NCBI RefSeq assembly: GCF_900104385.1
Contig: NZ_FNJA01000002.1
Coordinates: 1 to 64,000, forward strand
Source of the DNA: Rhodoferax sp. OV413
Lineage (GTDB): Bacteria; Pseudomonadota; Gammaproteobacteria; Burkholderiales; Burkholderiaceae_C
Reading direction: 5' to 3'
DNA: 64,000 bases
In this document: positions 16,164 to 25,600 of the stretch, piece by piece
Layout of the letters: each line of letters opens with the position of its first letter
How positions within the stretch are numbered: position 1 is the first letter of the stretch
Notes under the pieces: generated by a model
Seen by the model: only the letters and a program-made list of their open reading frames with translations
What the model was told of the DNA's origin: nothing
The model's database searches: none
Made by a program: the position numbers and the translations under genes

Positions 16164-17759
16164 ATGCACCCCACCCCACCCACCGTCACCGTGCGCGAAG
16201 CCGTGCTGGACCTGCTGCGCGCCTTTGGCATGACCACCATCTTCGGCAACCCCGGCTCCACCGAGCTGCCGCTGTTCCTGGATTTCCCCAGCGACTTCCG
16301 CTACATCCTGGGCCTGCAGGAATCGGTGGTGGTCGGCATGGCCGACGGCTACGCCCAGGCCACGCACAACGCCGCGTTTGTGAACCTGCACTCGGCCGCC
16401 GGCGTAGGCCACGCCATGGGGAATATCTTCACCGCGCACAAGAACCGCACGCCCATGGTCATTACCGCCGGCCAGCAGGCGCGCGCCATCCTGCCGTTCG
16501 ACCCGTTTCTGTTCTCCAACCAGGCTACCGAGCTGCCCAAGCCCTACGTCAAATGGAGCGTGGAACCAGCCCGCGCCGAAGACGTGCCGCTGGCCATCGC
16601 CCGCGCCTACTACATCGCCATGCAGCAGCCGCAAGGCCCGGTGCTGGTGTCCATCCCGGCCGACGACTGGCAGCGCCAGTGTGAACCGGTGCTGCCGCGC
16701 GTGGTCAGCCAGGCCATGCGCCCTGACCCGCAGGTGCTGGGCCAGATCGGCGATGTGCTGGACCAGGCCCAGCGCCCGGCCATCGTGGTCGGCGCCGCGG
16801 TGGACCGCGACCAGGCCTGGGACGCGGTGCTGCAGCTGGCCGAGCGCCACAACGCCGCCGTCTGGGTGGCGCCCATGTCGGGCCGCTGCAGCTTCCCCGA
16901 AGACCATCGCTTGTTCGCCGGTTTCCTGCCCGCGATGCGCGAAAAAATTGTCGCCCTGCTGGGCGGCCACGACCTGGTGTTCGCCCTCGGCGCCCCCGCC
17001 TTCACCTACCACGTGGAAGGCGCAGGCCCGCACCTACCGGCCGGCGCCACGCTGGTGCAGCTGATCGACGATCCACAAATCGCCGCCTGGGCGCCCACCG
17101 GCACCTCGGCCGTCGGCAGCATCCGCCTGGGTGTGCAGGATTTGCTGGCCCGGCCCGTGCCGACCAGCCTGGCCCAGCGCGCCCTGCCCTCGCCGCGCCA
17201 GCCGCGCCCGCGCGCCGAGCCCAGCCCGCAGATGAGCGTCGCCTATGTGCTGCAAACCCTGGCCGGGCTGCGCGCGCCCGAGTCCATCGTGGTCGAGGAA
17301 GCCCCGAGTGCCCGCTCCGTCATGCACGGCTATTTGCCCATCACCCAGAGCGGCACCTTCTACACCATGTGCAGCGGCGGACTCGGCCATAGCATGCCGG
17401 CCGCCGTGGGCGTGGCCCTGGCCCAGCCGGAGAAAAAAGTGATTGCACTGATGGGCGACGGCTCCAGCCTGTATTCGATCCAGGCACTGTGGAGCGCGGC
17501 CCAGCTCAAGCTGCCCATCACCTTCATCATCTTGAAGAACCGCCGCTACGCCGCGCTGCAGGAATTCGCGCCGACCTTCGGCTTTAAACCCGGCGAGACC
17601 CTGCAGGGCACGGACCTGCCGGAGATCGACTTCACCGCGCTGGCCCGCGGCCAGGGCTGCGATGCAGTGACGGTAAGCGACCCCGCGCAGCTGGCCGGCG
17701 TGCTGCGCGAGGCTTTGGCCTCACCCCGGCCCATACTGGTGGAAGTGGACGTGGCCTGA
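16164..17759 (+). CDS. mdlC: Benzoylformate decarboxylase
   Basis: The 531-residue thiamin-diphosphate enzyme converts benzoylformate to benzaldehyde and CO2. Visible residues: Ser32 in GNPGSTELP, catalytic Glu53 in LQESVVVGMADGYAQ, His76 in NLHSAAGVGHAMGN (equivalent to His70 of the Pseudomonas enzyme), the late active-site His in PAFTYHVEG, and the ThDP motif MGDGSSLYS...LKNRRY. These His residues separate benzoylformate decarboxylase from acetolactate synthase relatives. ATG 16164 follows AGGAGA at 8 bases. It is the first gene of a cluster with aldehyde and 2-hydroxyacid dehydrogenases. A related 2-oxo acid as substrate cannot be excluded. Confidence 0.92.
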   Translation: MHPTPPTVTVREAVLDLLRAFGMTTIFGNPGSTELPLFLDFPSDFRYILGLQESVVVGMADGYAQATHNAAFVNLHSAAGVGHAMGNIFTAHKNRTPMVITAGQQARAILPFDPFLFSNQATELPKPYVKWSVEPARAEDVPLAIARAYYIAMQQPQGPVLVSIPADDWQRQCEPVLPRVVSQAMRPDPQVLGQIGDVLDQAQRPAIVVGAAVDRDQAWDAVLQLAERHNAAVWVAPMSGRCSFPEDHRLFAGFLPAMREKIVALLGGHDLVFALGAPAFTYHVEGAGPHLPAGATLVQLIDDPQIAAWAPTGTSAVGSIRLGVQDLLARPVPTSLAQRALPSPRQPRPRAEPSPQMSVAYVLQTLAGLRAPESIVVEEAPSARSVMHGYLPITQSGTFYTMCSGGLGHSMPAAVGVALAQPEKKVIALMGDGSSLYSIQALWSAAQLKLPITFIILKNRRYAALQEFAPTFGFKPGETLQGTDLPEIDFTALARGQGCDAVTVSDPAQLAGVLREALASPRPILVEVDVA

Positions 17760-17763
17760 TCCA

Positions 17764-17830
17764 TTGATTTATAAGAAAAAGGCCTGTAGCGCAGGATCTA
17801 CCTGCGCAAGCAGCTACGGTATTCATAGCA
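17764..17830. repeat. Dispersed palindromic repeat, copy 4
   Basis: GGCCTGTAGCGCAGG...CCTGCGCAAGCAGCTA between mdlC and the aldehyde dehydrogenase gene. Confidence 0.65.
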
Positions 17831-17850
17831 AACAACCCTAGGAGACAACT

Positions 17851-19302
17851 ATGCCCAGCATTTCCTTACTCATCAACGGCGAGTCCCGCGGCGCCAGCAC
17901 CGGCGCAACCTTCGAGCGCCGCAACCCGCTGGACGGCAGCGTCGCCACCAGCGCGCCCGCCGCCTCGGTGCAGGACGCGATGGCCGCCGTCGAAGCGGCA
18001 GCAGCAGCCTTCCCCGCCTGGTCGGCTACCGGCCCAGGCCAACGCCGCGCGCTACTGACCAAGGCCGCTGCCGCACTCGAAGCCAAGGCCCCGGCCTTCA
18101 TCGCCGCCATGGCCGCCGAGACCGGCGCCTCCGCCATGTGGGCCGGCTTCAACGTGCACCTGGCCGCCGGTACCCTGCTGGAAGCCGCATCGCTGACCAC
18201 GCAGATCAGCGGCGAGGTGATTCCATCCGACGTGCCGGGCAGCCTGTCCATGGGCGTGCGCCAGGCCGCCGGCGTGGTGCTGGGCATGGCGCCGTGGAAC
18301 GCGCCGGTGATCCTGGGCGTGCGCGCCGTCGCCGTGCCGCTGGCCTGCGGCAACACCGTGGTGCTGAAGGGCTCGGAACTCTGCCCCGCCACCCACGGCC
18401 TGATCATCGAAGCCCTGCAAGAGGCCGGCCTGCCGCCGGGCGTGGTGAACTTCATCACCAACGCGCCGGCCGATGCGGCGGCGGTGGTCGAAGCCATGGT
18501 GGCCCACCCGGCGGTGCGCCGCGTCAACTTCACCGGCTCCACCCATGTGGGCAAGATCATTGCCGGCGTCTGCGCCAAGTACCTGAAGCCGGTGGTGCTG
18601 GAGCTGGGCGGCAAGGCCCCGCTGCTGGTGCTGGACGATGCCGATCTGGACGCGGCCGTCAACGCTGCGGCCTTCGGCGCCTTCGCCAATTCGGGCCAGA
18701 TCTGCATGTCGACCGAGCGCATCATCGTGGACGAAAAAATCGCCGATGCCTTCGTGGCCCAGCTCGCCACCAAGGCCGCCGGCCTGCCGCTAGGCGACCC
18801 GCGCAAAGGCCCAGTGGTACTCGGCTCGGTGGTCGACATGAGCACCGTGCAGCGCTGCAACGCGCTGATCGACGACGCGCTGGCCAAAGGTGCGAAGCTG
18901 CTGTGCGGCGGCAAGGCCGACAACACCTTGATGCCCGCGACGCTGCTCGACCATGTGACGCCGGCGATGAAGATCTACAGCGAGGAATCCTTTGGCCCGG
19001 TGAAAGCCATCGTCCGCGTCAGCGGCGTCGACGCCGCCGTGGCCTGCGCGAATGACAACGCCTACGGCCTGTCCAGCGCGGTGTTCGGTCGCGACATTGC
19101 GCGTGCGCTGCAGGTCGCCGGGCGCATCCAGTCCGGCATCTGCCACGTCAACGGCCCGACGGTGCACGACGAACCGCAGATGCCGTTCGGCGGCGTCAAG
19201 GGCAGCGGCATCGGCAGCTTTGGCGGCGCCGCCGGCATCGCGGCATTCACCGACCTGCGCTGGGTCACCGTGCAGACCACGCCGCGGCACTACCCGTTCT
19301 GA
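17851..19302 (+). CDS. NAD(P)-dependent aldehyde dehydrogenase (benzaldehyde type)
   Basis: The 483-residue protein has the aldehyde dehydrogenase fold with the general base Glu251 (LELGGKAP) and nucleophile Cys285 (SGQICMS). The cofactor segments APWNAPVILG and FTGSTHVGK are conserved. The sequence resembles the vanillin/salicylaldehyde/benzaldehyde dehydrogenase branch. In this cluster it would oxidise the benzaldehyde made by the decarboxylase to benzoate (mdlD role). AGGAGA precedes ATG 17851 by 7 bases. The gene is separated from mdlC by 91 bases that carry a dispersed repeat. Confidence 0.92.
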   Translation: MPSISLLINGESRGASTGATFERRNPLDGSVATSAPAASVQDAMAAVEAAAAAFPAWSATGPGQRRALLTKAAAALEAKAPAFIAAMAAETGASAMWAGFNVHLAAGTLLEAASLTTQISGEVIPSDVPGSLSMGVRQAAGVVLGMAPWNAPVILGVRAVAVPLACGNTVVLKGSELCPATHGLIIEALQEAGLPPGVVNFITNAPADAAAVVEAMVAHPAVRRVNFTGSTHVGKIIAGVCAKYLKPVVLELGGKAPLLVLDDADLDAAVNAAAFGAFANSGQICMSTERIIVDEKIADAFVAQLATKAAGLPLGDPRKGPVVLGSVVDMSTVQRCNALIDDALAKGAKLLCGGKADNTLMPATLLDHVTPAMKIYSEESFGPVKAIVRVSGVDAAVACANDNAYGLSSAVFGRDIARALQVAGRIQSGICHVNGPTVHDEPQMPFGGVKGSGIGSFGGAAGIAAFTDLRWVTVQTTPRHYPF

Positions 19303-19330
19303 GCCCAGCCTCCGACACAAAGAGACAGAC

Positions 19331-20314
19331 ATGAAAATGAAACGCTTTTCCGCCCTGGCGCTGTGCGCCACCCTGCTCGCCGCCGTCAACTTCCACGCCA
19401 CGGCGCAGCCTGCCGGCTACCCGGCGAAGCCCGTGCGCTGGGTGATCGCCACCGCCGCCGGCGGCGGCTCGGATGTGATGGCACGCATGATCGGCCTGCA
19501 AATGGCCTCGCAGATGGGCCAGTCGGTGGTCATTGACAACCGCCCCGGTGGCGCCTCGTTGATCGCGTCGGAAAACGTGGCGCGTTCGCCCGCCGACGGC
19601 TACACCGTGTACAGCGCCGACAACGGCACGCTGATCTTCAACACCGTGCTGTTCAAGAAGCTGCCCTACGACCCGCAGCGCGACTTCGCGCCCGTAGGCC
19701 TCACGGCGCGCTTCCCGCTGGTGCTGGCTACGCACCCCGCGTCGGGTTTCCAGACGGCCAAAGAAGCAGTGGAGGCGATCCGCAAAGCACCCGGCAAGTA
19801 CAGCTATGCGTCGTCCGGCATGGGTAGCCCGCACCACCTGGCGATGGAGATGCTGAAGGAGCGCGCCGGCCTGGACATCAACCACGCGCCCTACAAGGGC
19901 GGCGCACCGGCGATGCAGGACGTGGTCAGCGGCCAGTTGCCGTTCATCGTGATCGACCTCGCCACGGCCAACCCGATGATCAAGGCCGGCCGGCTCAAGG
20001 TGCTGGCCGCGTTCTCGCGTCAGCGCATGGCCAGCCTGCCCGACACACCGACGCTGATCGAGCTCGGCTATACCGACATCGAGGCCGCGGCCTGGCAGGG
20101 CATGGTGGTGGCCTCCGCCACACCGCCCGAGGTGGTGGAACGGCTGGGCAAGGAGCTGCGCCAGGCCATCGAGACACCGGCCGTCAAGACCAAGATGATC
20201 GAGCTGGGCGTGGAGCCCACGCCGTCCGACGCGGCCGCGATGCGCCAGCACTGGAACAAGGAAGCCCAGTACTGGCCCAAGCTGATCCGCGAGCGCCAGA
20301 TCACGCTGGACTGA
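19331..20314 (+). CDS. Bug/TctC-family periplasmic solute-binding protein
   Basis: A 327-residue exported protein with a signal peptide (about 1-25, ending HATAQ). The TctC/Bug motifs are present: PAKPVRWVIATAAGGGSDVMAR, VIDNRPGGAS, PADGYTVY and HAPYKGGAPAMQDVVSGQ. It is predicted to bind a carboxylate for a tripartite (TTT) carrier, but no TctA/TctB membrane genes are in the window. Its place between the aldehyde dehydrogenase and 2-hydroxyacid dehydrogenase genes suggests that it binds mandelate or a related aromatic acid. Confidence 0.92.
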   Translation: MKMKRFSALALCATLLAAVNFHATAQPAGYPAKPVRWVIATAAGGGSDVMARMIGLQMASQMGQSVVIDNRPGGASLIASENVARSPADGYTVYSADNGTLIFNTVLFKKLPYDPQRDFAPVGLTARFPLVLATHPASGFQTAKEAVEAIRKAPGKYSYASSGMGSPHHLAMEMLKERAGLDINHAPYKGGAPAMQDVVSGQLPFIVIDLATANPMIKAGRLKVLAAFSRQRMASLPDTPTLIELGYTDIEAAAWQGMVVASATPPEVVERLGKELRQAIETPAVKTKMIELGVEPTPSDAAAMRQHWNKEAQYWPKLIRERQITLD

Positions 20315-20345
20315 AGCCCTGCATGACCACCACGGCACCACCCCC

Positions 20346-21482
20346 ATGCAGTTGAACACGCACGACTACCGGCGCGCGGCGAAGCGCCAGCTGCCGCGCT
20401 TCGTCTTCGAATATATCGATGGCGGTGCGGAAGACGAAGGCTGCCTGCGGCGCAATGCCGACGACCTGGCGCAAGTGCAGCTGCTGCCCACCGTGCTGCG
20501 CGACACCAGTGCCATCGACACCTCGGTCCAGCTCTTCGGCCAGCGCTGGCAGGCGCCCTTCGCGGTGGCGCCCATCGGCCTGTGCGGCCTGGTGCGCCCC
20601 GGCGGTGACCAGATGATGGCGCAGGCCGCCGCAGCCGCGGGCGTGCCGCACATTTTGTCCACCGCATCGAATACGCGGCTGGAAGACCTGCACCCCGGCG
20701 GTGCCTCAGCGCTGCAGTGGCTCCAGCTCTACGTGATGTCGGAGCGCAGCATCGCCGAACAGATCGTGCGGCGCGCCAGGCAGGCCGGCTTTGGCGCCCT
20801 GGTGCTCACCGTGGACGTGCCCGTAAGCGGAACCCGCGAGCGCGATGCACGCAACCACTTCAAGCTGCCATTCAAACCCACCCCCGCCATTGCATGGGAC
20901 ATGCTGCGCCACCCAGCCTGGTTATGGCGGCTTGCGCATGGCGGAGCCCCCAGCTTTGTGAATATGTCGGAAGACAACACCCCCGGCTCGGCCCAGGTGC
21001 AGGCCGCGTTGCTGGCGCGCGAGATGGACCGTCGCCTCGACTGGGACAGCCTGCGCTGGCTACGCCGACTGTGGGACGGCCCGCTGCTGCTGAAAGGCCT
21101 GCTGCACCCGGCGGACGCCACCCGCGCGCTGGCCCACGGCGTGGATGCGGTCATCGTGTCCAACCACGGCGGCCGCCAGCTCGACCTGGCGCCTTCGGGC
21201 ATTGCCGCGCTGCCGCGCATCGTCGATGCGGTCGGCGGCCGCATGCCGGTCCTGGTCGACGGCGGTTTTCGGCGCGGCGGCGACGTAGCAAAAGCGCTGG
21301 CGCTGGGCGCGCAGGCCGTGCTGCTGGGCCGCCCGCCGGTCTATGGCCTGGCCTGCGATGGGCAGCAAGGCGTTGCCGCTGTGTTGGCGCTGCTGCGCCA
21401 GGAGCTGGAACGCACCATGGTCCTGCTGGGCGCGGCCCGCGTGGGCGACATCGACCGCCACCATGTGATGGACCCCCACTAA
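20346..21482 (+). CDS. mdlB: FMN-dependent 2-hydroxyacid dehydrogenase, (S)-mandelate dehydrogenase type
   Basis: The 378-residue protein belongs to the lactate oxidase / mandelate dehydrogenase / glycolate oxidase family. It has the N-terminal FEYIDGGAEDE motif, the FMN-binding APIGLCGLVRPGGD segment, Lys250 (LLLKGLL) and the catalytic His274 in SNHGGRQLD, followed by the phosphate-binding VDGGFRRGGDV. In this cluster the reaction is best read as (S)-mandelate to benzoylformate, the step before mdlC. L-lactate as substrate remains possible. It lies 31 bases after the Bug gene in a continuous operon. Confidence 0.85.
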   Translation: MQLNTHDYRRAAKRQLPRFVFEYIDGGAEDEGCLRRNADDLAQVQLLPTVLRDTSAIDTSVQLFGQRWQAPFAVAPIGLCGLVRPGGDQMMAQAAAAAGVPHILSTASNTRLEDLHPGGASALQWLQLYVMSERSIAEQIVRRARQAGFGALVLTVDVPVSGTRERDARNHFKLPFKPTPAIAWDMLRHPAWLWRLAHGGAPSFVNMSEDNTPGSAQVQAALLAREMDRRLDWDSLRWLRRLWDGPLLLKGLLHPADATRALAHGVDAVIVSNHGGRQLDLAPSGIAALPRIVDAVGGRMPVLVDGGFRRGGDVAKALALGAQAVLLGRPPVYGLACDGQQGVAAVLALLRQELERTMVLLGAARVGDIDRHHVMDPH

Positions 21483-21532
21483 CTTTCATGTACTTGGGGG
21501 CAGAGCACCCCGATCAAACGGAGACAAACAAG

Positions 21533-22534
21533 ATGACAAAATTTATAAAAAATTGGCCTCTGGCGCAGATTACACCAGCGCTAGCAGCTATCACTTTAGG
21601 AGTGGCCGCCTTGCTGCCACTGGCGGCGCTGGCCCAGGCCTGGCCGGCCAAGCCGATCAAGGTGGTCGTCAACTTCCCGCCCGGCGGCGCAGCCGACCAG
21701 ATTGCCCGCGCCATCAGCGTGCCGCTGCAGGAGGCGCTGGGCCAGCCGGTGGTGGTGGACAACCGCGCGGGCGCGGGCGGCAACATCGGCGGCGAGGCCG
21801 TGGCCAAGGCCACGCCCGACGGCTACACCCTGCTGCTGACATCGGGCGGCCTGGTGTCGATCAACCCGTCCATCTACCCGAAGATGAGTTTCAACCCGGC
21901 CAAGGACATCGTGCCGGTGGCCGCCGCCGCGCGGGTGCTGGTGTTCCTGGAGGTCAAGCCCAGCCTGCCGGTGAAGGACGTGAAGGAGTTCATCGCCTAC
22001 GCCAAGGCGAATCCCGGCAAGCTGACCTACGGCTCGCCCGGTAACGGCTCGTCGCCACACCTGGCGGGCGAGATGTTCAAGGACATGACGCAGAGCTTCT
22101 CGGTGCACGTGCCCTACCGCGGCGCAGCGCCCGCGATGCAGGATTTGCTGGGCGGCCAGGTGGACTTTATGTTCGACCCCGGCATCGGCCTGAACCAGGT
22201 GCGCGCGGGCAAGCTGAAACTGCTGGCCGTCGGCAGCCCGCACCGCTCACCGCTGTTCCCCGATGTGCCGACGCTGAACGAAGTTGGCCTGAAAGGCTTC
22301 GACGCCGACACCATCTTCGGCTTCTACGCCCCCGCCGGCCTGCCCGCGGAGATCCTGGCGCGGCTGAATACCGAGATCAACAAGATCCTGGCCACGCAGG
22401 CGGTGAAGGACCGGATTGCCGGGCTGGGTGGCGAGGTGGCGCCGATGACGCCCGCGGCCTTTGGGGCCAAGGCGCACGAGGACACGGCACGGTTTGGCAA
22501 GCTGATCAAGGATCGGCATATCCTGGGCGACTAA
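21533..22534 (+). CDS. Bug/TctC-family periplasmic solute-binding protein
   Basis: A 333-residue exported protein. The mature part carries WPAKPIKVVVNFPPGGAAD, VVDNRAGAGGN, TPDGYTLLLTSGG and HVPYRGAAPAMQDLLGGQ, typical Bug motifs. ATG 21533 follows GGAG. Its signal peptide is odd: codons 4-21 are made of a copy of the dispersed repeat (21541-21597), giving FIKNWPLAQITPALAAIT. It is the last gene of the mandelate operon and the second Bug protein in it. Part of its 3' end is duplicated at 25601-25747. Confidence 0.92.
   Translation: MTKFIKNWPLAQITPALAAITLGVAALLPLAALAQAWPAKPIKVVVNFPPGGAADQIARAISVPLQEALGQPVVVDNRAGAGGNIGGEAVAKATPDGYTLLLTSGGLVSINPSIYPKMSFNPAKDIVPVAAAARVLVFLEVKPSLPVKDVKEFIAYAKANPGKLTYGSPGNGSSPHLAGEMFKDMTQSFSVHVPYRGAAPAMQDLLGGQVDFMFDPGIGLNQVRAGKLKLLAVGSPHRSPLFPDVPTLNEVGLKGFDADTIFGFYAPAGLPAEILARLNTEINKILATQAVKDRIAGLGGEVAPMTPAAFGAKAHEDTARFGKLIKDRHILGD
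21541..21597. repeat. Dispersed palindromic repeat, copy 5, inside a signal-peptide coding region
   Basis: TTTATAAAAAATTGGCCT...CTGGCGCAGATTACACC...GCGCTAGCAGCTATCA matches the intergenic element, yet here it is translated as the N-terminus of the Bug protein starting at 21533. Confidence 0.7.
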
Positions 22535-22553
22535 GCACGCAGCCGCCCAGCGC

Positions 22554-25532
22554 TCAGGCGGCCTCGCCTTCGGGGCCCAGCACGACCAGCTGGAAGGTAT
22601 CGCGACCAGCGGCCTTGGCCGCATACAAGGCATGGTCGGCGGTGGACACCAGGCGGTGCGCGCTGTGGATCACCGTGGTTTTCGCCTGGTAGGCGATCCC
22701 CACGCTGGTGGTGACCTTGAGCTTCTGCGGCCCCAAGAACAGAGGTGACCGCACCTGTTCCACGATTTTTTGCGACACGCCACGGGACTCGGCTTCGCCA
22801 TCCAGGTGCTCCAGCACGATCACAAATTCGTCTCCGCCCAACCGGGCCACCATATCGGTGGCGCGCACGCCCGCCACCAGACGATCGGCAAACTCCTTGA
22901 GCACCTTGTCGCCCGCGCCATGGCCCAGCGTGTCGTTGATGGATTTGAAGAAATCCACATCCAGGAACATCAGGGCAATGGCAGCCCCGGTGCGGGCTGC
23001 GCGGGCCAGCACTTCGGGCATTCTCTCGTTGAACTGGCGGCGGTTGGGCAGACCGGTCAACACGTCGACGCGGGCCATATCCTGCAGCGCCTGTTCGATT
23101 TCCTTGAACGCAGTGACATCGTTGCTGAGCGTGAAGATGCCGTGGACGATGCCATCGGTCCACACGTCCGGGATATAGGACACCCGCAGATGGCGGCGCT
23201 GGCCCTGCATCATGGACTCCACATCAAACTCGACCCGCTCGCCCTGCAAGGCCCGGTGCAGGTAGTCGCGGCGCTGCGCGTACAGCACCGGGCCCACCAC
23301 TTCGGCTACCTGGCGGTTGATCGCCCAATCCAGGTTCACGCCCAGCCAGTCATGGAAGGTTTCGTTCAGGTAGCGGAAGCGCTCCTCGGTGTCGATGTAG
23401 GTAATGACAACCGGCAGATTGTCGGTAACCGCGCGCAGTTGGCGTTCGCTGGCCTGTAGACGCGCCCGCGCCTGGTGCTGCTCGGTACGGTCGCGCACCA
23501 TGCCGAACACGCCCTTCACCACACCCTGCGCATCCCGATCGGGTACGTAATGCACGAACATATGGGTGGGCGAGTTAGGTAGCGAGCTCCTGAGTTCAAA
23601 AGAAACGTCCTTGCCGGCCAAGGCCTGGTCCAGGTGGGGTTTGACCTGCTTGAAGGCGGTTGGGCCAAACACCTCGGTCACCGTCTTGCCTACGGTGCCG
23701 CCTTCGCCCAGAGAAAACCAAGCCTGGTATTTGTCGTTGGTGAAGGTGTAGCGGTAATCGGTGTCGATGTGCGAGATCAGAATCGGCAGGTTGTTGGCGA
23801 TCAGGCGCAGGCGTTGCTCGCTGTACTCCAGCGCTTGTTCGATCTTCTTGCGTTCCGAGATGTCGTAGTTGGTGCCCAGCACCCGCACGGCCTTGCCTTG
23901 CGCATCATCGATCACCATCGCCCTGGCATTGACGTGGCGTACTTCGCCATCGTCTTGCAGCACGCGAAAATCAAAGTCCATGGACGCGTGAGCGGCTATC
24001 GCCCAATCGAACGCGCGGGTGCAGGCGTCCAGATCGGCGGGGTGCAGTTTGCGCGACCAATCCTCCAAAGTGCCACCGAAAGTCGCGCGGTTACCTCCAA
24101 AAATGCTGAACATGGTGTCGCTCCACTCCAGCCGTCCGGTGGCAAGGTCGAGCTCCCATATTCCGATGCCATTCGCACTGGTTGCCAAGGACAGACGCTC
24201 CTGGTTCACGCGCAATGCGGCGGACAAGGCATTTTTTTCCGTCACATCCTGGATCACGGCCAATGAATGGGCCGGTTGCCCCTCGGAATTCCGCTGCAGC
24301 ACCGCGGACAGCAGAACATCGATGACGCTGCCGTCCTTGCGTACCATCTGGTAGGGGATGTCATCGCAGCGGCCGGACTGCAGAAAATGCGGGATGACCA
24401 CCGAGCGCGCGTACTCCCGTGACGCTGGCGTCAAAAAATCGGCGGATGAGACGCCCACCACCTCTTCCCGCGCATAGCCCAGGTTGGCCAGCCAAGCGTC
24501 GCTGACAAACAGGATGCGGCCTTGCGGATCTATGGAATGCAGCATGGCCGGGGTGGCTTCGTACAAAGCCCGGAAGTTGTTCTGGCTGGCCAGCAGCGCG
24601 CGTTCCGTGCGCTTGCGGTCGGTAATGTCGCGGCCCACCGAATGCAGCGCAATGACCTTGCCGTTCGCATCGCCCATCGCGCGGTTCGTCCAGGCGACCC
24701 AGCACTCGTTGCCCGCAACAGAGTACATGCGGTTTTCGCCGTGTGCGGTACCGGGTTCGCGGCACAGGGCCTTGAGATGGGAGGCAACGGCATCCCGGTC
24801 GTTGGCCTCCACATACTCCAGCAAGTTGTGCCCCTGCATGGATGCAGGGGTCAATCCAAAATGCTTGGCATAGGCCTGGTTGACGAAGGTCAGCTCCCCC
24901 GTGGGCAGAGCCAGCGAGACCAGGTCGCTTTGGTCTTCCACAATCGCGTGGTAGATGGCGGCCTGGGTGCTGGCTTCCTGCGCTTGCTGGACAGCCAAGG
25001 CATTGAGGCGGTCTCGCTCCAACGCGCCCTGGCGCATATCCAGCGCCTGTGCCGCCACCAACGCCAGATCGGTCAAGGCGGCGCGCTGGTAGTCGGTCAG
25101 CACGCGCGCCTGCCGGTCAATCACACACAGGGTCCCAATGCTTTCACCGCCGGGCATCACGATGGGCGCCCCGGCATAAAAACGGATGTGGGGTTGACCG
25201 GTCACCAGGGGGTTGGTGCTGAAGCGGGGGTCCTGCATCGCATCGGGCACCTCCATCAACTCGGGGCGCAGGATGGCATGGGCACAGAAAGCCACTTCAC
25301 GGGGCGTCTGCGTGGTCCCTTGCAGACCGATGTTGGACTTGAACCACTGCCGATCGGAATCCACCAAACTCAGCAGCGCAATCGGCATACCGCAGACCGA
25401 TGACGCCATGCGCGCGATGGCATCGAATATCGGCTCCGCTTCGGTATCCAGAACCTGTAGCGACCGCAGCCGGCGCAACCTCTCGTCTTCGTCCAGGGGG
25501 ATAGGCGCAGCGTAAGTCATCTGTTCGATCAT
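22554..25532 (-). CDS. GAF/multi-PAS diguanylate cyclase
   Basis: A 992-residue predicted cytoplasmic sensor. Order: N-terminal GAF domain (about 20-175, RLRSLQVLDTEAEPIFDAI onward), about five PAS/PAC units (about 195-320, 325-445, 450-575, 575-695, 700-820) and a C-terminal GGDEF domain (about 825-985). The active-site motif is intact (GGDEF at 899-903), and a product-inhibition I-site RxxD is present at 890-893, five residues upstream. It should make cyclic di-GMP in response to small-molecule or redox cues. No transmembrane helix and no EAL domain are seen. It is convergent with the Bug gene (gap 19 bases) and separates that gene from its duplicated 3' fragment. Confidence 0.93.
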   Translation of the reverse strand: MIEQMTYAAPIPLDEDERLRRLRSLQVLDTEAEPIFDAIARMASSVCGMPIALLSLVDSDRQWFKSNIGLQGTTQTPREVAFCAHAILRPELMEVPDAMQDPRFSTNPLVTGQPHIRFYAGAPIVMPGGESIGTLCVIDRQARVLTDYQRAALTDLALVAAQALDMRQGALERDRLNALAVQQAQEASTQAAIYHAIVEDQSDLVSLALPTGELTFVNQAYAKHFGLTPASMQGHNLLEYVEANDRDAVASHLKALCREPGTAHGENRMYSVAGNECWVAWTNRAMGDANGKVIALHSVGRDITDRKRTERALLASQNNFRALYEATPAMLHSIDPQGRILFVSDAWLANLGYAREEVVGVSSADFLTPASREYARSVVIPHFLQSGRCDDIPYQMVRKDGSVIDVLLSAVLQRNSEGQPAHSLAVIQDVTEKNALSAALRVNQERLSLATSANGIGIWELDLATGRLEWSDTMFSIFGGNRATFGGTLEDWSRKLHPADLDACTRAFDWAIAAHASMDFDFRVLQDDGEVRHVNARAMVIDDAQGKAVRVLGTNYDISERKKIEQALEYSEQRLRLIANNLPILISHIDTDYRYTFTNDKYQAWFSLGEGGTVGKTVTEVFGPTAFKQVKPHLDQALAGKDVSFELRSSLPNSPTHMFVHYVPDRDAQGVVKGVFGMVRDRTEQHQARARLQASERQLRAVTDNLPVVITYIDTEERFRYLNETFHDWLGVNLDWAINRQVAEVVGPVLYAQRRDYLHRALQGERVEFDVESMMQGQRRHLRVSYIPDVWTDGIVHGIFTLSNDVTAFKEIEQALQDMARVDVLTGLPNRRQFNERMPEVLARAARTGAAIALMFLDVDFFKSINDTLGHGAGDKVLKEFADRLVAGVRATDMVARLGGDEFVIVLEHLDGEAESRGVSQKIVEQVRSPLFLGPQKLKVTTSVGIAYQAKTTVIHSAHRLVSTADHALYAAKAAGRDTFQLVVLGPEGEAA

Positions 25533-25600
25533 GTTCTGAGAACTGAACCAAATGCGCCGAATCTTAGAGCACTGGGAACAGCCTCCCGTTTACTCAACGC

